Part shown: one piece after another, positions 55,320 to 64,000 of the stretch | How positions within the stretch are numbered: position 1 is the first letter of the stretch | Layout of the letters: every line of letters begins with the position of its first letter | Assembly: GCA_029204045.2 (NCBI GenBank) | Contig: CM055076.1 | Location: 21,330,269-21,394,268 of the forward strand | Length of the DNA stretch: 64,000 bases | Direction: 5' to 3' | Source of the DNA: Tillandsia leiboldiana | Taxonomy: Eukaryota; Streptophyta; Magnoliopsida; Poales; Bromeliaceae | Position numbers and translations under genes: made by a program | The notes under the pieces: generated by a model | Database searches by the model: none | Told to the model about the DNA's origin: nothing | What the model saw: the letters and a program-made list of their open reading frames with translations, nothing else

Positions 55320-57406
55320 TGAAAATATTCATCCAAGAAAATAGTTTTCATATTCATTTGCAAAATTTTGTAATTATAATGTGCAGCAATAGCAAGCAAT
55401 GTTCTAAGTAACTTAAGCATAGCCACAGGTGAAAAGGTATCCTGATTATCAATGTGTTCGCGTTGGCTATACCCTTTGATCACTAGCCTAGCTTTATAGA
55501 TCTCTATCTTTCCATCCAAATCTATCTTTCTCTTGAAGATCTATTTGCATCCGATGGTTACGATACCCTCCAATAAATTAACCAGAGTGAAGAGTTGATT
55601 GGAGTACATCTAGTCCATTTTAGACTTTATAGCTTCCAACCATTTATCGGAGCCGATGTCTGACATCGCCTTGCTATATGTCTTAGGATCATCTCTATGG
55701 TCCTGTCTGCAACTAGGAAGATTTCCTCCATCTCCTCTATAAATAATTTCATATATCTATCAGGAGAATGGGAGATCTTACTAGACCTACGAGGTGGTGG
55801 CGCAAGTTGTGGTGTCACAAAGTTATCATGAAGGGCTCTTAGAATACTCAATCTAGGGACACTTTCTCCTCCGACTCTATTTTTCTCTAACTACTTTCTG
55901 CTATAATAAATTCATTTTCAATGAAGAAGGCATGTCGACTCACAATCATATTGTGGCCCTATGAAAAGTGGAAATAGTATTCAAACGCTTTTTTGGGATA
56001 CGTAATGAATCTATTCTTGGCTGCCATGCTTTCTAACTTGTCCATCTTTAGTTTCTTAATATAAGTAGTACATCCACAAGTTGTAATATGACTAAGACTC
56101 GGCTTTCTACCATGACATATTTCATATGGTGCAGTCGGAATGGACTTGGAAGGCACTGTTTAGAATATAAATGGTCGTAAGAAGGGCATAGCCCTGAAAA
56201 GACATGCAAATTTGTAAAGCCCCTCGTGGACCGAATTATATCCAGTAAGGCCTGATTCCTTCGTTTAGATACCTAATTTACTTTCGCGTTCTGGGAGGAG
56301 CCTATTGAGAGACATTGTCATTATCCTTGAAGTAGGTTAGGAAATCTGTATTATGATTTTCTTCTTTTCTATTTTATTGAAGAGTCTTAATCGGTTTACC
56401 CATTAACTTATCTATTTCTTATCTAAATTTCATAAACTTTTCAAAGGCTTCAGACTTGCTTCGTTAAATACGCGTACCCATATTATGAATAATCATCGAT
56501 AAAGATAATAAAGTAGAGGTAGTCATCCCAAGCAGACACACTACATATATCTGAATGTTTCAAGATGAGTGCATCAGTGGCTCTCTCCCTGTCCAAGATA
56601 AGGACACTTAGTCATTTTTTTCTTGAAGACATGCTTCACAAGTTGGGTATAGTTTAGTGGGTAAAGACCCTAAGAAACCATCCTTCGCCAACTTGTTAAT
56701 CCTATTCTCTCCATGTGATCAAGTCTAAAAGGCCACAAGTATGTTTTATTGACCTTCTCTCTTGGTCTTTTGAACCCCACGACATTTTCATTCATGTTAT
56801 TATCAACCGTATTAATATTTACATCTATATGTAAGTGATAGAGACTGTCAACTAAAGAATCATAAGCGATTAAATTATTTCTCAAATAAATTGAACAAAT
56901 GCTTGATTCAAAAATAAACTTATAACCATCTAACACCAAACATGAAATAGAAATGAGGTTTTTAGTCGCACTAGAAACATAAAGACAATCTTTAAGTTGT
57001 AAGACTACGATTGTTGGCAGATGCAAAGAAGAAGTCCCCATAGCAACAACAACAACTCTTGCTCCGTTTTCAATGCGTAGAGTAAGCTCTTCATCCCTCA
57101 GCCTTCTACTTTTCTTTAGCCCATGCATTGAAATACATAAATGCGAGGTGCATCCAAAGTTAATCACTCACGTGAAAGTAGAGCAAACAGATAACCTAGT
57201 AGATTTAATGACATGAATCTCGGACATACCTTTAGAAGGCTTGTACTCTGTCTTGTTCTTCAGGTTGGCTAAATAGTTCGGGCAATTTCTTTTCAAGTGG
57301 TCATCCTTTTGACAATTCAAATAGGTTTCTTTGGCGGTTTGCTTCTTTGGAATTACCTTAGCCGATTCAGTATTTGGCTTCTTAGTAGGCTTTTTTTTTC
57401 CATTTA
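55241..57406 (-). pseudogene. Decayed copia element: gag, integrase and RT pieces
   Basis: Minus-strand fragments occur in correct order from 57406 downward. They are a gag zinc knuckle (NCQKDDHLKRNCPNY, about 57270-57320), a protease/pre-integrase segment (56670-57167, ISISCLVLDGYKF, LDHMERIG), the integrase C-terminal part (55959-56156, PYEICHGRKPSLSHI), and an RT start (55241-55519, YKARLVIKGYSQREHIDNQDTFSPVA). Many stops and frame changes. RT coding ends in a TA microsatellite. This is an older, different copia from the SIRE copies. Confidence 0.82.
55288..55317. repeat. (TA)n microsatellite
   Basis: Thirty bases of alternating A and T within the decayed copia RT; translated it gives the artefactual Tyr-Ile repeat of the minus-strand ORF. 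Confidence 0.95.
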
Positions 57407-57639
57407 GGCCCTGTTTGGATATATAGTTAAAAATGTCCATGGATTGAAAAAATTGTGGTTTAGGTCTACAAGATAAAGTAGGGAATCCTATAACTCCAAA
57501 TTATTTCATGGTTTTAGTTTTCAGACTATTTGGATACATAGGTAGGTTTTATTTTATTATTACTTTTTGTTATTTATAATTTCTTAAAAATTTTGTTTTT
57601 ATTTCTAGAAGACTGAGATAAAGCCCATCATCTCCTCTT

Positions 57640-57798
57640 ATGGTGTCTTCTTCTTCCTCCTCCATCTCCGCCTCCTCTACTGTTGCCGCCGCTGCTGAAA
57701 AGCCTAAGCCTAAGCCAGAGAAACCTCCTTACCACAACCCAAGTAGTAATAAAAATAAATTTCATTCACTGCCCCTGAAAGCTTGGATTATAAATTAG
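57640..57798 (+). CDS. Possible captured gene fragment (52 aa)
   Basis: A short ORF with the look of a host protein N-terminus: poly-Ser, Ala-rich, then EKPKPKPEKPPYHNPSS. It is GC-rich against AT-rich surroundings and lies inside the TIR element. A donor-like AA|GTAGTAAT follows the last natural-looking residue, so it could be a captured first exon. No function can be assigned. Confidence 0.3.
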   Translation: MVSSSSSSISASSTVAAAAEKPKPKPEKPPYHNPSSNKNKFHSLPLKAWIIN

Positions 57799-57846
57799 AA
57801 AGCATATATTAAAAATTGTGTTCAACATAAGGTAAAGGAAAAAAAT

Positions 57847-57878
57847 GAGTTCACATATATTACAATATATGTGAACTC
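57847..57878. repeat. Short perfect hairpin (15-bp arms)
   Basis: GAGTTCACATATATT and its complement separated by two bases. Noncoding, within the TIR element. Confidence 0.85.
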
Positions 57879-58634
57879 TGATTTTTTATGTTTGCAGCTT
57901 AACTTCCAACCTGTAGCTATCTAAACTTGTAATTTTTTTTTTTTTTCTTTTCTTTAGCTTGCCTTCCAATCTGAGGCTATATGAATATGAGGCTATGTGA
58001 ACACTATAGAAGAATACTAATATTACAATATATGATAAAAGAGAGAACCGAAATATAGCTCAAACACAACAGGGGCTTTAAATAACAAATTTTCAATTAG
58101 AGAGGATACATTAATCTTATGACTTATTGAAGAAAAAATTATAAAATCCCTTTATAATTAAATAAGCAAATATATGAAATAAATATCCTTAAAAATTCAG
58201 GAATATAAAGATCTACATTAATAAGTATCCATGTTTGCCTCATCTCAAGTTTCTTTCAAATCTGTTGGGATCGCAAGAGCAATTGCTCAAAAACAGACAG
58301 AGAAGCTAACCACGGCCATAGATAAAAGCCAACAGAGAGAAATTAGGGTTTTTCAGAAGAAGTCCATAAGAGCCTTTACCTTCTAGTCGCATCAATTTAT
58401 AGAGGGAGAGAACCTCTTGAATACAAACCCCTGTACCTAAAGCTCATGCTCATAATAAATGACCGACTTGACAATCGAAGAAAGGCAGCAAAGAGATTTT
58501 TTCTGCTTCCGTACACGATGAAGGTAGATCTGGAAGAGATCTTGCTCAATGATACCACTTGTTCATAGAGGTTGCGAGAGTGGAGAGGATGAGGCATCCG
58601 AAACGAGGAAAGACAGCAAAGACAGATTTTATGG

Positions 58635-58990
58635 TAGAAGCAAGATTTCAGCTCAGATCTCCTTCATTGATAGCAACAGTTGAGGCAAGAGGTGAGAGAG
58701 GAAGAGAAGAGGAAGACAACGACCCAATCGAGGAAATGGGAAAAGGTGGAGATGGCAGCTCGAATCTCAGCTCGGATCTCGTTCATTGATGGCAGAGGTA
58801 GAGGGAGGATATGAGAGGGAAAGAGGAGAGGAAGACGACGACCCAATCGAGTAGATGGAAAAAGGCGGAAGTGGGTGGGATTATCTCAGCAACGGATCTA
58901 CTTCATTGATAGCATAGCAGAGGTTGAGGGAGAAGGTGAGAGGGAAAGAGAAGATGAAGATGACGGTTCTATCGAGGAGATAGGAAGGAG
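58635..58990. repeat. Three degenerate tandem units of about 115-120 bp
   Basis: Repeated blocks CTCAGCTCGGATCT, TTCATTGATAGCA, GAGAGGGAAAGAG, GAAGACGACGACCCAATCGAG occur three times. The third unit ends at the solo LTR insertion. The ORF at 58559-58789 is a by-product of this low-complexity sequence. Confidence 0.65.
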
Positions 58991-58991
58991 T

Positions 58992-61900
58992 TGTCACGCC
59001 CCGAGATTTAAAACCAGTCTAAATTTATTTATTTTTTTTGAAATCAGAGTTGCAAAACTGGGCGCAACAGACCGCCACATGTATAAGAAATCCTCTGACC
59101 ACACGGACAGAGTCTCCCCTATACATGCACGACTAGGCAAGTACAATATCGCACATTCAGAGTTAAGTACATAAACTCAAACTAAACAACATAATCAATC
59201 TTAACATGATAACTTAAACCCAATCACATCAGTTCTAATCAACTATATAAGTCATACAATCTCAACATCAAGTATACTATCATGATCATATAAAACAAAA
59301 CCAAAGTACTAAGATGTCATAAGTAAACTGCTAGATAGTCATCAAGGGGACAGCTCTATCGTGACTGCCTCACTGGATCGTCTCGACATCCCACCACCCG
59401 ACGGACCTGAAATAGTGGTCACCAAGAGGGTGTGAGATACAACATACAATGTATCCCAGTGGGCACGACGAGCTAAGAAATAGCTAATCGTACCTACTGG
59501 ATACAATAATCTGCGAATAGTATAAATCCATAGGTAAAAGCTGATAACAAAATATAACTGCAGATAATCAATAAAATGCTGATAACAAGGGTATGACTGT
59601 AAATAATCAAGCAAAATGCTGAGCAGATAGGGTACAGAATAAAATAGCTACACATGATAGAACATGATAATATAAGCTATGCGTCAAAAATGGAAACTCA
59701 AGTACCCAATCACATGCCACTATCGGTCTCACTGAACCTCAGGCTAATGCCACTGTTCGGCACCATATCGGCTGACATAACCCTGCACTCACAGATGCAA
59801 TCGGGGGCTCACGGGTCCTTCCTCTAGACCACTTTACCGGTAAAGAACACTGTGACGGTGGCCAAACCGTCAGTGTACGTGAAGTACAGCGGTGCATGGC
59901 GATCATAATGCTGATGCTCAAGCTCACGATCTAAAGACCGGGTAATCGGCAACATGCCGGAAATCCCAACAGGGATACAGATGTCTGTATATCAATCATG
60001 AAATCTGGTATGTAAATACTGGAATATCTCGACATATAAGCAAATGGTCAATCATGCATAACTGGAAATGTAAATACTGGAATATCTCAACATATAAGCA
60101 ATGTGTCAATCACAGGCATGATAAAACCAAGTCAGACTACTGTGCTGGGAGTATGAACCAGAAGATAGTATAACAAGATATATCTGGATAAGCATGATAT
60201 AAGAAATCTATCAAGTATAACACATATGCATAATCAGGCTAATATCAAGAACAGGGGTTCGACTAGACTAGAGTAACCAGAGGGTCGAAAAGATAAAGTC
60301 CGGATCGAAGATAACCCACCTCAATGTAGGTAGATCCCGAATCCCGCTAGGCTACTGGGAAGCTGGTGCTGAACTACTGGGCCCTGAACAATAACTGAAA
60401 TCAGTAACAGACTCACTCATACCCAACCGGACAACACTACAAGAACGTACTGTTTAAACGGGGAACTTAGCCAAAACTAGGCTTTTATCGCAATTCCCGG
60501 AAATCCGCAGAAACACTAAATATGACCCGCCAACGGTCTACAAGAGTCCAAATACTACCAAAATTCACCTGTTGACCCCAAACAACATATTTTATATGTT
60601 CGGGCAGACATGAACCAAATCGTGAATGTCTGTGTTGAAAAGTTGCCATAATTACTCGTGAAATTCCCGAAAAGCCGATTTGGCTTCGGAAACTCCCGAA
60701 GAAAAACCAATGTCATTGGACCAGCCAAGACAGCGTCGGGAAATCCAGGGACAACTAATAATAACTAAAACTGTTCTTTTTCATCGAGACACGCGAAACT
60801 CGCGCCGGAAACTGTTAAACCGACGATTTTGCCGATTTACGGTTCGATATCCGTTTTTCGCTCAACGAAAGCCTACGGACCTCTAACAAAATGCTTAGAG
60901 AATGCATACACACTGTTCAAAGACAGCCATGAAGTTACATTTGCATTTTGGTCCATAAAACTTCCTAAAATTACATAAATACACTAGTATCGATTTTGTT
61001 TCGACTCGATCTTCCAAACCAGGAAGTTTTAGACTGCGCCGTAAATTGCAGTACGTAGGTTTCGACGCGACAAAGCCCGTGCTCACTGTTTTGGGCTGGC
61101 ATGAGGCCCGAGGGCAAAGTTGGCCCATAATCATCTAAGCCTACAATTGCTACATTGCTACATCCAATTAACTACTTGATCAAGTTGGAATTAAACATGA
61201 GCATCATGATCTGGATAAGTCACTGAGTCGAGGGCTCACCTTTGGCACGTCGGAAACTGGCCTGAGAGCTTGCCGGACCAAGGTGGAGCAACCACCAATT
61301 AAGCCAAGGTTCGGATTAAGCCAAAGCTTGAACAAACCAAGGTCAGACTGCAATCAAAGGTGAGCACTAGTTAGAATACCTTCACAGAGGGAGTTTGGTC
61401 ACGGCCAGGCTTGGCGCCGGCGGCCGGAGGCGGCGGTTGGCCGGAAAAACCCAACACAACACTTTTAAAAGCAAGGTTGGAAGGACTTATTTCTCAGAGA
61501 CTCTCGGCCCAAACTAACTTGATGGAACTTGTCTAAATGGTGTTTAGGACTAACCTGGGTGGTTGGCCGGTGACCAAAGGCGGCGGCGACGGCTGGAGAC
61601 CGAGCTCGGGCTAGCTTCTTGGTGCAACTACAGAGGTAAGAAACCTCACGTCAAATCCTTCATGCAACTGCATGAGGAACTTCTAAACGACCAAATAAAC
61701 TTACCTGAGCCACTGGACGGCGACTGGGAGCGGCGGCGATGGCCGAAGCTCAAGCTCGGTGGAGGTTGATGAGCTCAAATGGCGAATTCCAACCGGAGGC
61801 TCGAGAGGTCCAACAACTTGGACAAGATGACTCCACTTGGTGCTACAGAGCTTGCCAAGGTGATAGCCAGCGGCGGCGCCGGGCGGCGAAGCTCGGCCAA

Positions 61901-63337
61901 CAAGCAAGGTTGTCCGGTTCTAGGGTTGGCTCGCGTGACTCGGATCTTCACCCGATCACCCAGAAACTTGGTGGAGAGGTTGCAGTCGTCGAGAAGGCAA
62001 GATCTAACGGTTCCGATCACGGTTTCAACGGTCGAAAAGATCCCACGCCCGAAACCAACCGAAATACGATTTTTCGGCGATGGGTCGCTCCCGCCGGCAA
62101 CCTAAGGCACGACGGCTGCCCGGACAACACAGAGACAATTGTCTCGACGTCAAGAAGTACATGCATGCACTCTTGAGCCAATTAAAAGCAAAAGTTCCCA
62201 TAAACTCACCTCGCCGGAAAACAAGGAAGAAGATGGACCTCCCCGCGGCGGTGCACGGCGGAGCAAGATGCCGGAAACACTTTGGCTCGGTCACAGCTTC
62301 ACAGAGAAGGTTCGGATGCACTTAAGGCAAACCAAAACCCTCTTTTGATGCTTCCCACTCTAAGATGACCGGAAAAGAAAGCTTTTCTTTGCTTCCTATG
62401 TCTTCTCCGGCGACTGGACGGCGGCGGCGCACGGCGTGACGATTGGGAAGGATGCTGTGGAGGCGTCGGTTGCAGAGAAGGAGTCGAGGGGGTGGCTCGG
62501 TTGTGGAATGCCCAAGAGTCACCCCGCAACTTGCATTTAAGTTGCAATTTGCAACAAAATGCAAGAAATACCCTCTACAACCCATATTTGGTCCCAAGTC
62601 CCTCACTGAATGTTTGTTTCACAGTTTAGTCCCTCTCCATAAGGTGGCACGCAAATCGAAGCATAAATAAAGGGGTTACTGTGCAAAATACTGTATTTTT
62701 TTCCTTTTTCACGCTTTTCGAGATGTTTGAGTCGTCAAATTGAAAAACGGACTTCGCCACGACGTCCGGCTCGACGAAACCTATCAAGTAGCGATTTTCG
62801 TTCATCGACGAAAAGTCCGGATAAATTCCCGATCCAAAATTACTGTGCATTTATACGGTTTGGCACGCTTTTCGAGGGTCTAGGATCGTCAAACATAAAT
62901 TTCGTCAGCGCCATTGCGCTCAGATCGATGAAACCGTTAGAATCGACTACTTGGATCGCCGGAAACGAATTCCGATCAGTCGATCGGGGTGACTGATCGG
63001 AGCAACGTTGATCGGGAAATTCCCGAAAAACCTAGTTTACTATTCACTTAAGTCGCAGGTCCCGCCTAGCTTCTTTGCTGATTTCAGGACGATCCGACCG
63101 TCGGATCAGAAATTGATCTATATCACTTTCAATTGATTCGACGAGACGGTCGCACTAGCGATTTCAGATTTTCGAGATCAGGCTCGGATCTGAAAAGTGA
63201 AAGTATTGCACCGAAAACTATGTAATTTGCACACCGGCATATGACCATTTAGGTTATTTTTGCATTTCTCAATTCAAAATCAACCTTGAATTCTATTTCT
63301 TTCATTTAATTAAAAATAAAAAATCTCGATTATTACA
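58992..63337 (-). repeat. Solo gypsy LTR (4346 bp) with perfect 5-bp TSD
   Basis: On the minus strand it starts TGTAATAATCGAG and ends CGGGGCGTGACA. GGAGT flanks both sides (58987-58991 and 63338-63342). No internal region, PBS or second LTR, so LTR-LTR recombination removed the rest. Its 3' end matches remnants at 9290-9552 and partly 45036-46129. The GC-rich ORFs at 61563-62606 overlap on both strands and are not accepted as genes. Confidence 0.88.
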
Positions 63338-63425
63338 GGAGTAGTGGGTTGGAGCAATAAATTCCATTCACAGCCCCTCAATTTTTTAGGGGATTAACCC
63401 TATTCCAAGGGGTGGATGGATAAAT

Positions 63426-63457
63426 CTTAACGGGTTATCCTAGGATAACCCGTTAAG
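63426..63457. repeat. Perfect 32-bp palindrome
   Basis: Arm CTTAACGGGTTATCCT meets its complement with no spacer. It lies in the right subterminal part of the TIR element. Confidence 0.95.
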
Positions 63458-63557
63458 CAAAGGTTAATTTAAACCCTTTTTTTCCCTCATGTTGGGCAAG
63501 AATTGTGGGAAAAATGGGGGTTATTCCCTCTTTATCCCACAACCAAACAGGGCCTTA

Positions 63558-64000
63558 GGAGTCCGAAATCCCTCAAAATTGCGCCCGGAACAAATCGTGG
63601 GTTCTCGATGAGAAGCTCGATCTTACATAGCTCCGCTCGAAAGTTTTCGGGTGCCTTGGAACCCTGCGCCTAGAATTCCTGTGGACCACTGTACACGTTT
63701 CGATGCAATGGTCAGATCACCACCAATTCACAATTTGACTACTACAGTACTTCTGAGCATCCGGGCAGGTAGGGTCTGAAATCACATCAAAACCATCCGG
63801 GCAGGTAGGGTCTGAAATCACATCAAAACCTGCACAGTGAATTTGGGAGGCCAAAACATCTTTCGAGTGTCCGAAACTTTTAGGAACTTTGATTCCAGCA
63901 AGTTTTGATGTTCTGAGTTCGTTTTCGCATCCACTTTGTGCAAAAAATGGCTCCAACTTGATTCGACACTCTATAGACATGCAAACTAGTGGGTTACATT
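63558..64000. other. Right-end flank, unassigned, probably TE-derived
   Basis: No gene is supported. The minus-strand ORF 63717-63980 has no recognisable domain and gets part of its length from a duplicated 36-bp unit. The style resembles gypsy LTR sequence. Confidence 0.4.
63758..63829. repeat. Tandem duplication, 36-bp unit x2
   Basis: Two identical 36-bp units, each starting CATCCGGGCAGGTAGGG, back to back. Confidence 0.95.

Larger units (their letters stand above)
57407..63554. mobile_element. PIF/Harbinger-like TIR element, interrupted by solo LTR
   Basis: Inverted ends GGCCCTGTTTGGAT (57407) and the complement of GGCCCTGTTTGGTT (ending 63554) are each flanked by TTA, the 3-bp duplication typical of PIF/Harbinger. 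Subterminal sequences resemble each other (GATAAAGTAGGGAAT and GATAAAGAGGGAATA). Without the solo LTR and its duplication the element is about 1.8 kb and encodes no transposase. The flanks (copia on the left, unassigned on the right) do not clearly join, so pairing of the two ends is probable but not proven. Confidence 0.55.

Noticed and set aside
61563..62606. ORF cluster that could be a captured GC-rich gene
   Set aside because: Lies wholly inside the solo LTR, with competing ORFs on both strands and no recognisable domain.
57407..63554. hAT element
   Set aside because: Ends resemble CAGGGCC-type termini, but no 8-bp duplication is visible, while TTA flanks both ends.
63717..63980. Minus-strand 87-residue ORF at the right edge
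   Set aside because: Part of it is a translated 36-bp tandem duplication, and no protein features are seen.

Overview
The window is repeat-dominated nuclear DNA of a flowering plant. The evidence is a FAR1-RELATED SEQUENCE (FRS) gene, a family confined to land plants, together with plant-type Ty1/copia (SIRE lineage) and Ty3/gypsy (Tekay chromovirus) retrotransposons. TTTAGGG-type interstitial repeats fit as well. I cannot name the species. Only one ordinary host gene is well supported; almost everything else is transposable element (TE) sequence, mostly nested.

Layout. 1-7370: 3' half of a SIRE element on the + strand (pol, a third ORF with its own apparent promoter, 3' LTR). 7376-10830: remnants of gypsy LTRs in both orientations plus unassigned debris. 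10831-11487: broken + strand SIRE LTR. 11488-43203: a minus-strand LTR-internal-LTR-internal-LTR array of young SIRE copies. Its first internal region is interrupted by a Tekay chromovirus (16420-24754) and a 100-N gap (16320-16419). 43204-44703: the 5' end (gag start, PBS, LTR) of another minus-strand SIRE element. 45036-46316: old gypsy LTR and a foldback MITE. 46400-51085: the FRS gene, with a TRIM-like miniature LTR element in its 5' UTR intron. 51086-55200: introns or 3' flank, tandem repeats, a CT-rich stretch and interstitial telomere-like repeats. 55241-57406: decayed minus-strand copia. 57407-63554: a PIF/Harbinger-like TIR element holding a 4.35-kb solo gypsy LTR with a perfect target-site duplication (TSD). 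63558-64000: unassigned, probably TE.

Most interesting signals. (1) The SIRE family carries the same palindrome array (GATCCGGATC) upstream of a TATA box twice: in its LTR and again before the third ORF, where a 5' leader intron follows. This suggests an internal promoter built from LTR-like modules for a signal-peptide-bearing, envelope-position protein. (2) The transcribed part of every full LTR has a row of about eight small hairpins with the same TGGATT loop and compensating stems. (3) The 3' LTR at 6020-7370 and the 5' LTR at 43353-44703 have equal length, nearly the same sequence and the same TSD (CTCGA) but face opposite ways. They look like two ends of one insertion separated by an inversion, or by an assembly error. 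(4) The third ORF is a variable cassette: roughly 75% identical (by eye) between copies whose LTRs and spacers are nearly identical, and lacking its central domain in the first element.

The two SIRE copies in the array each have a gag-pol damaged by what appears to be one lesion (a 1-bp deletion; a CAA to TAA stop), so the family was recently active. All identities are by eye; no searches were run.
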